Shown here piece by piece: positions 16,687 to 24,815 of a stretch of 64,000 nucleotides of DNA. The notes beneath the pieces are model-generated. The model saw only the letters and a list, made by a program, of their open reading frames with translations, did no database searches and was not told where the DNA came from. Source of the stretch: Candidatus Obscuribacter sp. (GTDB lineage: Bacteria; Cyanobacteriota; Vampirovibrionia; Obscuribacterales; Obscuribacteraceae); NCBI GenBank assembly GCA_021772095.1, contig JADYXR010000159.1:62001-126000 (forward strand). Reading direction: 5' to 3'. Positions within the stretch are counted from its first letter, which is position 1; each line of letters opens with the position of its first letter. The position numbers and the translations under genes are program-made.

Positions 16687-17495
16687 TATTTTTCGACTGT
16701 TTTTTCGGCAAACTTCGACAGTTCAGCCAAGCCAGGCAAACTTTCCAGTTTTGGTAGAACGGCTCGGTCTGTCATGTTGAACGCGATTGGTGTGATCGAA
16801 ATCATGTCGTGAGCCAGCGCGTATGCGTCGGATGTCTCCGCTTCACCTTCTTCAATCGCGTGGCCTGTCAGCCAATAATAATCGCGACCGCGCGGATCGT
16901 GGCGTTTTTCAAAATAATCGTCGTAGGCCCTGATACCAAGTTCGGTGACTCGCACGCCTTTGATTCGATCGGCAGGCAAGCTTGGAACGTTGACGTTGAT
17001 CAAAGTTTTGGGACCGAGGTGAGCTTTGTTATAAACGCCGATGAATTTGCTCATGAATTCGGCGGCGACTTCAAAATGTTTCCCTTCGCCTTTCGTGACC
17101 ATACTGACAGCTATGCTCGGCACGGACAGAAAGGCGCCTTCCATGGCAGCCGCGACGGTGCCTGAATAAAGTACCTCTGCGCCAAGATTGGCACCATTGT
17201 TGATTCCTGAGATGACAAGATCGGGAAGGTTGTCTTCCATCAAAACTGAAATCGCCAGTTTCACACAATCGCTCGGTGTGCCGGTTGTGGACCAGCAACG
17301 GCGCATTTTTCCCGGCAGTTCTACTTCTTCCACACGTAACGGTTTGTGTAAAGTTAGAGAATGCCCGGTGGCACTGCGTTCTCGGTCGGGAGCAACGACA
17401 TAAATGTCGTGCTGCGGATCTTCGGCTAGCCGCGTGGCAAGCGCTTTTATGCCTGGTGCGTAAATGCCGTCGTCGTTGGAGATAAGAATTCTCAA
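16686..17495 (-). CDS. surE: 5'/3'-nucleotidase SurE
   Basis: SurE is a metal-dependent phosphatase that dephosphorylates 5' and 3' nucleoside monophosphates, linked in other bacteria to stationary-phase survival. The metal-binding signature is at the N-terminus (ILISNDDGIYAPGI), followed by VVAPDRERSATGHSLT, a GTPSDCVKLA segment and the SGINNGANLGAEVLYSGTV motif that completes the active site. Length (269) is normal. The start is TTG at 17495, directly at the conserved N-terminus, with a G-rich stretch about 9 bases upstream. It overlaps the DUF4013 gene downstream and is divergent from the ClpN-repeat gene. Confidence 0.96.
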   Translation of the reverse strand: MRILISNDDGIYAPGIKALATRLAEDPQHDIYVVAPDRERSATGHSLTLHKPLRVEEVELPGKMRRCWSTTGTPSDCVKLAISVLMEDNLPDLVISGINNGANLGAEVLYSGTVAAAMEGAFLSVPSIAVSMVTKGEGKHFEVAAEFMSKFIGVYNKAHLGPKTLINVNVPSLPADRIKGVRVTELGIRAYDDYFEKRHDPRGRDYYWLTGHAIEEGEAETSDAYALAHDMISITPIAFNMTDRAVLPKLESLPGLAELSKFAEKTVEK

Positions 17496-17664
17496 GTGCG
17501 GTCCCCACTGGTTTCCATCGTGTAGCTGCAGTTGATTGTACAGGCTAGACCATACTTAGACGTTGCCATACAGTAATCAAGACAGTACTATGCCAGTCAT
17601 GATCTTTGTCTGATTCGGGCGAAAGCCTCATATTCAGGTGAACATATTTTAATTGGAGTTCTTC

Positions 17665-18816
17665 ATGATTGATACGGTGTTCGAGAGAGCCGGCGAGTCG
17701 TTATTGAGCGTTGTGCAGCAAGCGATGGCGGAATGCATGACCATGGGTCATTCATATGTGTGCACTGAACACGTTCTTATCGCGCTGGCTGGTGAGGATG
17801 GCTCGCTTGCAGCAATCGCGCTCGACAACATGAAGATCGAGGCAGAAAACACCAGAGCGGAAGTGGAACGACTGTTCAAAGGTGAATCCGAATCAGAGCT
17901 GCTCTATTCGGATCGTCCGGACGTGTTGGAAAGCGGCTTTCCGAAGCCTCCCGTGCCAATGCAATCGCAATCAGCCATGGAAAAACCGATTGGCTTCAGC
18001 GATTTGACTGTGCAAGCACTTTCGCGCGCATTCGATTATTCGCTCTTCTTCGGCGACAGCGACATTGAACCTGTGCATTTACTGCTTGGCGTGCTCGACC
18101 TGCCCGATGCCACCGCGCTAAAAGTCCTTGAAGACATGGGCGCCAATTTGACCTTCTTGCGCCGCGAAATTCTCATCATCATGGCTGTCGATCGCAGCTT
18201 GGAAGCTGAAGTCCCTGGACTGCGCGATGCCACCATCACTGGTATGCGTGAGTTGATCGACAGACTCTACGGCGATGTCCGCGCGATCTTGCAACTGGGT
18301 ATCCGCAGCCGTTTGCCGATTACGTCGATGCCGAGCCGCCAGGAAATTGTGCACCGCACATGCGTCGCTTATTTTGCCGATTTTCTCTGGACTCAAGTTT
18401 CATTCAAACGTTATCTGTTACAAGAGACCATGGACATTTTGGTCGATAGAACCGGAGCACTCGAACAAGAAATCATGTCGACCATCGTTTCGCAAGCAGC
18501 GCAGAACCTCAGAGGTGAAGTGCGCAGCGCCTTCGAATACATGCTCAGCAATGAATATCGTTTGTTCGACAAAATGATGGACGAAGCCGAATACGACGAA
18601 ATCGGAACAGTGATAGAAGAATTGTGGTGGACGCAGGGTGAAGAAATCGCTCTCCATGAGCTGTTTATCGAAGCACTAGATGATCACCGCAGACAACAAA
18701 TGTTGGGTCTGCAAAAACGTCGCATCGAGATTTCCGAAAAACTGTCACGTATCAAAGTGAGACTCGAAGATGCGGTTCGGCAGTGCTTTGAGAAGCGCTC
18801 TATCTCTCCGTCTTAA
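17665..18816 (+). CDS. Stand-alone double ClpN-domain protein
   Basis: The first 175 residues contain two Clp repeat (ClpA/B/C N-terminal) domains: AMAECMTMGHSYVCTEHVLIALAGEDG and a second copy, ALSRAFDYSLFFGDSDIEPVHLLLGVLD. No Walker motif or AAA+ module follows, so it is not an unfoldase. The C-terminal 200 residues are predicted helical, rich in Arg, Glu and Leu, and unrecognised. ClpN domains bind substrates or adaptors, so an adaptor role is plausible (inference). The ATG at 17665 is chosen over TTG at 17653 because GGAG lies 6 bases before it. A related ClpN pair is fused to a kinase at 51129-52583. Confidence 0.8.
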   Translation: MIDTVFERAGESLLSVVQQAMAECMTMGHSYVCTEHVLIALAGEDGSLAAIALDNMKIEAENTRAEVERLFKGESESELLYSDRPDVLESGFPKPPVPMQSQSAMEKPIGFSDLTVQALSRAFDYSLFFGDSDIEPVHLLLGVLDLPDATALKVLEDMGANLTFLRREILIIMAVDRSLEAEVPGLRDATITGMRELIDRLYGDVRAILQLGIRSRLPITSMPSRQEIVHRTCVAYFADFLWTQVSFKRYLLQETMDILVDRTGALEQEIMSTIVSQAAQNLRGEVRSAFEYMLSNEYRLFDKMMDEAEYDEIGTVIEELWWTQGEEIALHELFIEALDDHRRQQMLGLQKRRIEISEKLSRIKVRLEDAVRQCFEKRSISPS

Positions 18817-18920
18817 TCGAACGAAACATTCCTTTAAAATAACGTGCGCCCGTTGTGTTCGATCACGCCAGTTTTGTGCGACACCCGTTCTCGATGCGGC
18901 TCGATCGTTGGTATGGCTTG

Positions 18921-19060
18921 AGCCGAAACACCGGCACGAACGCAGCACCATCTGCAGAGGTTCAGTGCCATTGGAACGAACTCACCGCAATCAGTACAAG
19001 CTCAGCACAATCAGTACAAGCTCAGTCCCATTAGCTCGGTCTTAGCACCATCAGTGGTGC
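18921..19060. repeat. Degenerate 20-bp tandem repeat, about seven units
   Basis: Successive 20-base blocks from 18921 follow a pattern near CTCAGCACCATCAGTACAAG. The two at 18981 and 19001 differ at only three bases; the outer blocks are more diverged. The array fills the gap between the ClpN gene (plus) and the XRE gene (minus), which converge here, and ends at the XRE stop codon. The last unit contains GCACCATCAGTGGTGC, a hairpin-capable sequence. Confidence 0.6.
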
Positions 19061-19064
19061 GATG

Positions 19065-19523
19065 CTATTTCAATACGAACGGGCACTTAGTGCACGATGC
19101 CATTGGAAGGAAAATCTTGTTGTCTTCCAAGTCGATCGCTTCTTGTACATAACAAGTCATCGGCGACTGGCAACGTGGGCAATTGAGATTGCGTTCGCCA
19201 TGCAGAATATTGTCCGCCAACTCTTCCATGGTTTCGCGGCTCACTTCAGTCAATTCGGGCACAGCTTCCGGGAGGCGAACCTCAACTTCCCGCAGGACAT
19301 AGGCTTCAACACGCAATGCTTTTGCAATCACCTGGCGATCAGTGGCGGAAAGCCAGGTTTCAAAGCCAGCCTCCAGATCCTCGATTCGCTGGACAGTCAT
19401 TCGAGTGGCTCTGGCAAGGTCTTTCACCGTCATATTTCGGAACTCTCGCAGCTGATTAATCCGTCCAGCCAGTGTGTCCTTCAGCGGCATGTTGTTGGGC
19501 AGCAATTGAGTGATCTTATTCAT
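19065..19523 (-). CDS. XRE-family regulator with C-terminal zinc ribbon
   Basis: The 152-residue protein has a helix-turn-helix of the XRE/Cro type (about residues 13-70; INQLREFRNMTVKDLARATRMTVQRIEDLEAG) and a C-terminal CPRC...CTKC zinc-ribbon pair (about 115-148). It probably binds DNA as a dimer. The start at 19523 (ATG) has GGAG about 11 bases upstream; an earlier in-frame start would add a poorly conserved hydrophobic stretch. It is divergent from the pseudokinase-nurA pair, which it may regulate (inference from position). A TTGTACAA palindrome lies in the shared upstream region. Confidence 0.8.
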   Translation of the reverse strand: MNKITQLLPNNMPLKDTLAGRINQLREFRNMTVKDLARATRMTVQRIEDLEAGFETWLSATDRQVIAKALRVEAYVLREVEVRLPEAVPELTEVSRETMEELADNILHGERNLNCPRCQSPMTCYVQEAIDLEDNKIFLPMASCTKCPFVLK

Positions 19524-19562
19524 TCGGACAAAAGCTCCAAAATTCGTTATTAATTCTACTGA

Positions 19563-19570
19563 TTGTACAA
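19563..19570. promoter_or_regulatory. TTGTACAA palindrome in a divergent promoter region
   Basis: An 8-base perfect palindrome lies 40 bp before the XRE start and 70 bp before the divergent gene at 19640. It could be an autoregulatory site, but so short a palindrome can occur by chance. Confidence 0.25.
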
Positions 19571-19639
19571 GATATAGCATTCCCATCAGAGAGTGGTTTC
19601 TGGGAAAATTGAATTGGAATCAATCGAGAGACAGAACTA

Positions 19640-21073
19640 TTGACGAAAGATGCGCAAACCGACAATTCATCTAATAAAGACCAGCCCGTGGAGCAGCGCG
19701 TGCTCGATCGCCGTACTCGAAAAACTGGCGACCAGGATGAGAGACTCCCAGCCCAGCGTCCTCTGAGCGAAGACGCGTTTCACGAAACAATCGGCCGATA
19801 TTGCCGCCGTTTCCAGAAAGACGGCAGGGACTTCTGTTTGGCTTCTATTACTGTCCTCGAATACAAGCACGCCAGTGAGAAAGAGCGCGACCAACTGGAC
19901 AAAGCTGTGGTTGGCGTTCTGTTCAAGCAGCTCCGGGCCGAGGATCGCATCTGTTTTGTCGAACCCGCGCATTATTTGGTTTTGCTACCCTCTGCCGAAA
20001 TAGAGGAAGCCAATGTCGCCATTCGTCGGGTTACTGAAAAGATCAGCCAATCGAAAATTAAACAAAAATCGTCGGTTATGCAGCCCAGTGCTTTTTCCCG
20101 GGTCGTGTCGGCTCAACAAAAAGCCACTCAAGGCCAGGGCGAAATAGTTGTCGATCCGGAAACGCTCTACAACAGCGTCGGCTACACACTCAATGCCAAA
20201 GGCAAGTTGCTGTCGCTTGAGGATAACGAAGACTCTCCTTCGGAGCCGCTGTTTCGCGGAAATTTTGATGGTTGGATGGAACGATATGTGCCGGAAAAAA
20301 GATCGGCGGCCAAGAAAGGCGTTGCTGCCAGCAAAGCTTCATCTAATTCTACGCACCTTGAAGGCGGTGCTTCCCTGGTGCGTATGCAAGACCAATGGAC
20401 CGGCAAGGCTCTGGTCGAAGTGCGTGAGTTAAAATTATCTATCGATGGAACTGAAGTCACTACCAGTAGTGCTGCCTCTGCAAATCTGCTTCGCCGTCTG
20501 CGTATTCTTCAGAATCTCGACCACCCTGGCATAAATAAACTGTTGGATTTCTATGCGTTCCGTGATGGCAGTTTGCTTTTAGTCAATCGACCGCCTGAGG
20601 GAATTGAATTGACCAGGGAATATCTAAACGGAAAGAGCGAAAGCCCTGCTGAAACTGATGCTGATGCGACTGTATTGATTAGCTGGTTACAGCAAATCCT
20701 CGGCGCGCTGATTGCCATGCAATCGCTAGTGCCGCCCGTGGTGCCTGCATCATTCGACGGTATCCGAGTATTTTATTTCGACACCGATAACAAAGATGGC
20801 GGTCAAATTGTTTTGTCCAACTTTGACACTGATTATTTGTCGTCGTCCGCACAATTGAATAGCGAATCTGGCGGTCATGTTGCCGCTTCAGGACAACAGA
20901 ATTTGCTCGATGGTATTGTCAAATTCATTCTGGAATTTGCCGCGCGCTCTGAGAAAACTCCGGAGCTGGTGAAACTCGTGAAGGTTCTCGAAAATCTCGA
21001 TGCGAATTCATTGAGCACGCCTTACAAGTTGCGTGCTCATCTTAAGAAATTTGCAGAGGAGCAGAATGCTTGA
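19640..21073 (+). CDS. GGDEF-like / pseudokinase protein coupled to nurA
   Basis: No characterised family is recognised for the whole protein (477 residues). After a charged N-terminus, residues 43-180 resemble a degenerate GGDEF fold (FCLASITVLEYK, LFKQLRAEDRICFVEPAHYLVLLPSAEIEEA) but the GGDEF signature is absent. Residues 230-460 resemble a Ser/Thr kinase-like domain: RRLRILQNLDHPGINKLLDF, then SLLLVNRPPEG as a hinge region. The HRD and DFG motifs are not recognisable (nearest VPASFDGIRV and LSNFDTDYL), so catalysis is unlikely. The apparent start is TTG at 19640 with a purine-rich upstream. Its stop overlaps the nurA start by 8 bases, so the two proteins are probably made together. Confidence 0.6.
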   Translation: MTKDAQTDNSSNKDQPVEQRVLDRRTRKTGDQDERLPAQRPLSEDAFHETIGRYCRRFQKDGRDFCLASITVLEYKHASEKERDQLDKAVVGVLFKQLRAEDRICFVEPAHYLVLLPSAEIEEANVAIRRVTEKISQSKIKQKSSVMQPSAFSRVVSAQQKATQGQGEIVVDPETLYNSVGYTLNAKGKLLSLEDNEDSPSEPLFRGNFDGWMERYVPEKRSAAKKGVAASKASSNSTHLEGGASLVRMQDQWTGKALVEVRELKLSIDGTEVTTSSAASANLLRRLRILQNLDHPGINKLLDFYAFRDGSLLLVNRPPEGIELTREYLNGKSESPAETDADATVLISWLQQILGALIAMQSLVPPVVPASFDGIRVFYFDTDNKDGGQIVLSNFDTDYLSSSAQLNSESGGHVAASGQQNLLDGIVKFILEFAARSEKTPELVKLVKVLENLDANSLSTPYKLRAHLKKFAEEQNA

Positions 21074-22253
21074 TTTCACCAAAGTCTTCAAACAAATCCA
21101 AGAAGTCGGCATCGACTCAGTAAATGAGGCCTCGCAACAAGATGTGATGGAACGCGCTCTTGTTACGTTGGAATCCGCTGCGGAGGAAGATGATCGTTTC
21201 ACGCGACGACTGGAAGATAGCGCTGGTTGGGTCTGGTGGCCGCTTGCAATTCCCATGGAGCCGTTTGGTGTCAACGTAAAAATACAAAAGGCTCCAGCGA
21301 AAGTCACCACTATTGGTGTCGATGGATCTCAGATCATGCCTTCGCATCACGAAGTTCACAGTTGCTATTTACTCAACGTGGGCGTTGCGATGATTTCTTA
21401 CGGAGAAGCGTTTCCGTCCGTATTGGTAAGTGTTCCGCGCCTGCATCATCGCCCCGACGATCTCTATCCGCTTGTTGATCGAAGGCGCGTTCACATTGAC
21501 GAACTCTTTGTTTCACTCGAGCGAACCGTGCTTGAACTCGAGGTGCTCGCAGAAAATGCGCTGATCGCGCAAGAGCGCGGATTGCCCGTTGTCGCGCTCT
21601 ACGACGGCTCGCTGATTCCGTGGTCGGTGGACAAAATGCCGCAAGGATATCAGGATTCATTTTTAGTGCGGATTCAAACTTGTATGCGCATGCTACAGAC
21701 TGCCGGCATTCCGCTAGTTGGCTACATCAGCCATAGTCGCAGCTCTGAAGTGGTCAACATGCTGCGCACTTACGCTTGTCCGTACGACATGAGTAATTGC
21801 CGCGAATATTGTTCCAGCCTAAACGAAGAAGATTTCCCGTGTTCCAAAATCTGGCCGCTGACTGACCGTCAATTGTTGACCCACAAATTGCAGAATGGCT
21901 ACCGAAGCTCGTTTTGTTTAACCGCACAAAATATTTCTAAGATGTTCGAACCAGATAATCAAATTTGTTTTTCTTATCTAAATCTCGTCAGTGAAGTCGC
22001 TCGTATCGAATGTCCAAAATGGCTGGTTGAAAACGAAGCTCTCCGAGAATTCGCAATGAGTGTCGTCGCATCTCAAGTAGAGAAAGGCAGAGGCTACCCA
22101 GTAGCGCTTTCCGAGGCGCACAACCTCGCCGTCATCCGCGCAAAAGATCGCGAACAGTTTTTCGAACTAATCAAGAAGCACCTGATTGCTTTAGGCATGA
22201 AGAAAGTTCGCGTTAGTCCAAAAGAATCCAAAAAGCGTATCGGTTTCGTTTAA
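21066..22253 (+). CDS. nurA: NurA-domain nuclease
   Basis: The protein has the NurA pattern: TTIGVDGSQIMPSHHEVHSCYLLNVG near residue 80 (acidic metal-binding residue in DGSQ), a second acidic segment VVALYDGSLIPW about 100 residues on, and a late block AEVARIECPKWL-like followed by GRGYPVALSEAHNLAVI. NurA is a 5'-3' nuclease that works with the HerA translocase in DNA-end resection in archaea and many bacteria. The ATG at 21066 is preceded by GAGGAG at ideal spacing and overlaps the upstream stop by 8 bases. No herA gene is in the window. About 395 residues, normal for bacterial members. Assignment rests on motif pattern. Confidence 0.82.
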   Translation: MLDFTKVFKQIQEVGIDSVNEASQQDVMERALVTLESAAEEDDRFTRRLEDSAGWVWWPLAIPMEPFGVNVKIQKAPAKVTTIGVDGSQIMPSHHEVHSCYLLNVGVAMISYGEAFPSVLVSVPRLHHRPDDLYPLVDRRRVHIDELFVSLERTVLELEVLAENALIAQERGLPVVALYDGSLIPWSVDKMPQGYQDSFLVRIQTCMRMLQTAGIPLVGYISHSRSSEVVNMLRTYACPYDMSNCREYCSSLNEEDFPCSKIWPLTDRQLLTHKLQNGYRSSFCLTAQNISKMFEPDNQICFSYLNLVSEVARIECPKWLVENEALREFAMSVVASQVEKGRGYPVALSEAHNLAVIRAKDREQFFELIKKHLIALGMKKVRVSPKESKKRIGFV

Positions 22254-22532
22254 ACGTCAGCTTTCCGCACGGACTAGCACTACATACGCACCAGAAGTGT
22301 AGCCCTCCCACACTGACTGGCGCGTCTGACCTGCAGGCCCAGCACCACCCAGTTTAAAGTACTTCTAAAACACAGCTTTAATCATGACCGCGCGTTCTAA
22401 TCAAGAGCAAGTCGTAGCGCTTTGATAGTTTGTCAAGTTAAAGCTGGATTGATTTGATTAATTCTAGGCTGGTCCGCTCGTAGGATCCCCATTTACATTG
22501 GGCGGCAAAACGTTAGAGTGGAGGCATGAAGA
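22254..22532. other. Intergenic region, 279 bp
   Basis: Separates nurA from the next plus-strand run. No gene or RNA was recognised. A possible promoter lies at 22430-22458 and a GGAGG ribosome-binding site at about 22520 serves the TTG start at 22533. Confidence 0.4.
22430..22458 (+). promoter_or_regulatory. Possible sigma-70-type promoter
   Basis: TTGTCA (22430-22435), a 17-base spacer, then TTTGAT (22453-22458). The -35 is five of six to consensus and the -10 four of six. It lies 75 bp before the TTG start at 22533 and would drive the run leading to mqnE. Confidence 0.35.
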
Positions 22533-23333
22533 TTGCACCGGTATCCTTTTGAGTTTCGTGAGAATGGCTCTGTTGTCTGGGAGAATCAAACTGTGTTCGA
22601 CAGAATGAAATATTTGTGGAATCGCATAAGCCAGAGAGTTGAAGGCAACTTGGCTAAGAGTGACGAAGTTTTGGATTTTAGTGAACTAGAAAGAACGCGG
22701 AAGAGACTAGTTCAAATGCGCTACAAGAGCGAAGGTGTCGAGTCTACTGGGGCGTTTGCGATGGAGTCTGTTCGTCGTCGAATAACAGCTGAAGTGAGCT
22801 TGCCGAATCCTGAGGTGATCACCTCGCGCAAGAAAACTCAAGAAGCCATGAACAAATGGTTTTTCAAAGACGATCAGATTGATACTGGTTCCTTTGATGC
22901 CGTTGATTTCGATGCTCGTATAAAAGAAGTTTTTTACGATAGCGAAGAGCGACCATTGGAGCCACTTCCATCGGTCGAAGATACATTCATGGCGTTCAGC
23001 AAGAACGAATACGATCTGTTTGATGAATCTTCGATTTCTCTGTCCAGCATTCACTACAAAATGGATCCGCACGAAGACTTCGACGAAACCTACTCGACAC
23101 CGTTGTTGCCGATGTACTCTCAAGATCAGCAGTATGATTTCACTCCTGCTCAAGAAGCGTTTGAAACCCTTCAGCCAAGTTCTCAGGAAGATACCATTCC
23201 TCCGGATGAGCATGATGATGTGCCTGCAATCGAATTCACTGCTAACAATCCGATGATCAAAGTTCTCTCAGAACTCGAACAGCGCATGGCATCGAATCAA
23301 CAGCGCACCGGAGCTTATTGGGTGGCAGAATAA
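22533..23333 (+). CDS. Acidic protein of unknown function
   Basis: No family is recognised. The 266-residue product is basic and helical at the N-terminus (KYLWNRISQRVEGNLAK, RTRKRLVQMRYKSEG) and strongly acidic and probably disordered in its C-terminal half (EDTFMAFSKNEYDLFDESS, PSSQEDTIPPDEHDDVP), ending in a short helix (IKVLSELEQRMASNQQR). There is no signal peptide or membrane segment. The TTG start is supported by GGAGG 8 bases upstream; a nearby ATG reads into a stop after eight codons. It is immediately followed by an acetyltransferase gene and may be in one operon with DUF1189 and mqnE genes. Confidence 0.6.
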   Translation: MHRYPFEFRENGSVVWENQTVFDRMKYLWNRISQRVEGNLAKSDEVLDFSELERTRKRLVQMRYKSEGVESTGAFAMESVRRRITAEVSLPNPEVITSRKKTQEAMNKWFFKDDQIDTGSFDAVDFDARIKEVFYDSEERPLEPLPSVEDTFMAFSKNEYDLFDESSISLSSIHYKMDPHEDFDETYSTPLLPMYSQDQQYDFTPAQEAFETLQPSSQEDTIPPDEHDDVPAIEFTANNPMIKVLSELEQRMASNQQRTGAYWVAE

Positions 23334-23903
23334 TTGGTTCTGCAACCTCCTGAAATAAAAACTGAACGATTGGTTTTGAGAATGTGCCGACCTGAGGAAG
23401 CTCTACAGGTGGTGGCATACCTGGAAGCCAATCGCTTTCATTTGGAAGAGCATGGACCAACTTGGGTCGAGAATTATTTAAACGTCGCCAATTGGCAAAA
23501 ACAGCTGCTATTCAATCTTTCTGAGTTTCAGGCTGATGAAACTTTGAAACTGTTTTTGTTTCAAAAACATGAACCAGACACCATTATTGGTACCATAAAT
23601 TTCACGTCAATTTTAAGGCGCGCCGCTCAATTTTGTTTTCTGGGATACGGTCTCGCTCACGAACATCAAGGAAAAGGCTTCATGACTGAAGGCTTGCATG
23701 CTGCGATTGCGCATGTGTTTGATGAAAAGAATTTGCACCGGATTTCGGCGAACTATGTGCCGACCAATGAGCGCAGCGGAAGAGTTTTGAAAAAACTTGG
23801 CTTTCAAGTGGAAGGATATGCGCGAGACTATCTTTACCTCAACGGCAAATGGCGCGATCATATTCTCACGTCGTTGGTGAATGACAAGTGGAAAGACGAA
23901 TAA
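23334..23903 (+). CDS. GNAT acetyltransferase, RimJ/RimL type
   Basis: The 189-residue protein fits the RimJ/RimL group of GNAT N-acetyltransferases: N-terminal TERLVLRMCRPEEA, a central strand FCFLGYGLAHEHQGKGFMTEGLHA with the acetyl-CoA pyrophosphate loop (HQGKGFMTE), and ANYVPTNERSGRVLKKLGFQVEG followed by the closing strand. Relatives acetylate the N-terminus of ribosomal proteins or other substrates; the target here is unknown. The TTG start follows the stop of the preceding gene with no gap, implying coupling. The next gene starts 4 bases after its stop. Confidence 0.88.
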   Translation: MVLQPPEIKTERLVLRMCRPEEALQVVAYLEANRFHLEEHGPTWVENYLNVANWQKQLLFNLSEFQADETLKLFLFQKHEPDTIIGTINFTSILRRAAQFCFLGYGLAHEHQGKGFMTEGLHAAIAHVFDEKNLHRISANYVPTNERSGRVLKKLGFQVEGYARDYLYLNGKWRDHILTSLVNDKWKDE

Positions 23904-23907
23904 CTCA

Positions 23908-24753
23908 ATGATTAATTTGGGCAAAGCCCATGCCTGGAAAGCGATTTACCAAAGCTGGTACTCAAAGGCGATCTATCGTGACGCGGTGCACCGCTGGCGG
24001 GGACTTGGTTTTCGGTTTCTGTTCGCCGAGTTATTTGTTATGTGGCTGATTACAGCGATTCACGTGCACGCTGTCTCCGCCCAATTCATCGATGGCTATT
24101 TGCTGCCAATGGTTGATGATATGCCGAAGATGGCTTTCAAAGACGGCAAATTATTGATTGATAAACCGGACCATTATCAAATCAAAGATCCCAAAACCGG
24201 GAAGGTGATAGTCAATTTCGACATGAGCGACAAGCCGGTTTTGCCGAGCGTGCCCGAGAAAGGGATTTTTGTGGAACCAAGCAGAATCGTATTTCGGGGC
24301 AAGGATAAGGAAGACGTTTACGAGTTCAGCGAACATTCCAGCGAAATGAAGGCTAGCCTGCCGGATTGGAATTTCGGATCCAAGGTTTTGCAGATCGTTA
24401 AAAACGGGGCGGGAGTCGCCGTGGTGGGAGTTTTTTGGCTGTCGTCCTTTGTGTTTTGTGCCTTCCAGGTCGTTATTCTGGGGTTGGTTGGAAAGGCGAT
24501 GGCCATAATTGCCAAAAGGCGGCTCACATACCCGCAGTTGGTGCGAATAGCAGTGGTGGCGATGACGCCCTCCTTAATAATTGATACATGTCAGAAATTA
24601 TTTTGTTTCGGAATTCCCGTGTGGTCGCTGGTTTCCGGGATTATCACCCTGATTTATTTGGCTTATGGCGTGAAAGTCAACACTGTAGGCTTTGAATGGT
24701 CGCTCTCACAGGGCATTCCGGAAGAACCGCTGGTGAAAAACTTGACGCCGTAA
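23908..24753 (+). CDS. DUF1189-family membrane protein
   Basis: The 281-residue protein has one N-terminal membrane segment (about residues 25-50), an external domain of about 110 residues that opens with MPKMAFKDGKLLIDKPDHYQI (the pattern typical of DUF1189), and three or four membrane segments from about residue 170 to the end. The function of the family is unknown; it is assumed to act at the cytoplasmic membrane. ATG at 23908, 4 bases after the acetyltransferase stop, is preferred; an ATG at 23881 would overlap by 23 bases. mqnE follows after 62 bp. Confidence 0.72.
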   Translation: MINLGKAHAWKAIYQSWYSKAIYRDAVHRWRGLGFRFLFAELFVMWLITAIHVHAVSAQFIDGYLLPMVDDMPKMAFKDGKLLIDKPDHYQIKDPKTGKVIVNFDMSDKPVLPSVPEKGIFVEPSRIVFRGKDKEDVYEFSEHSSEMKASLPDWNFGSKVLQIVKNGAGVAVVGVFWLSSFVFCAFQVVILGLVGKAMAIIAKRRLTYPQLVRIAVVAMTPSLIIDTCQKLFCFGIPVWSLVSGIITLIYLAYGVKVNTVGFEWSLSQGIPEEPLVKNLTP

Positions 24754-24815
24754 ATGCAGCGCAAGCGCCAGCATGTTAGGATCTAAGAACTTCAATTGCA
24801 CGTTGGGGATCGAAT

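Noticed and set aside
18921..19060. CRISPR array at the 20-bp repeats
   Set aside because: Units are head to tail without unique spacers and no cas gene is near.
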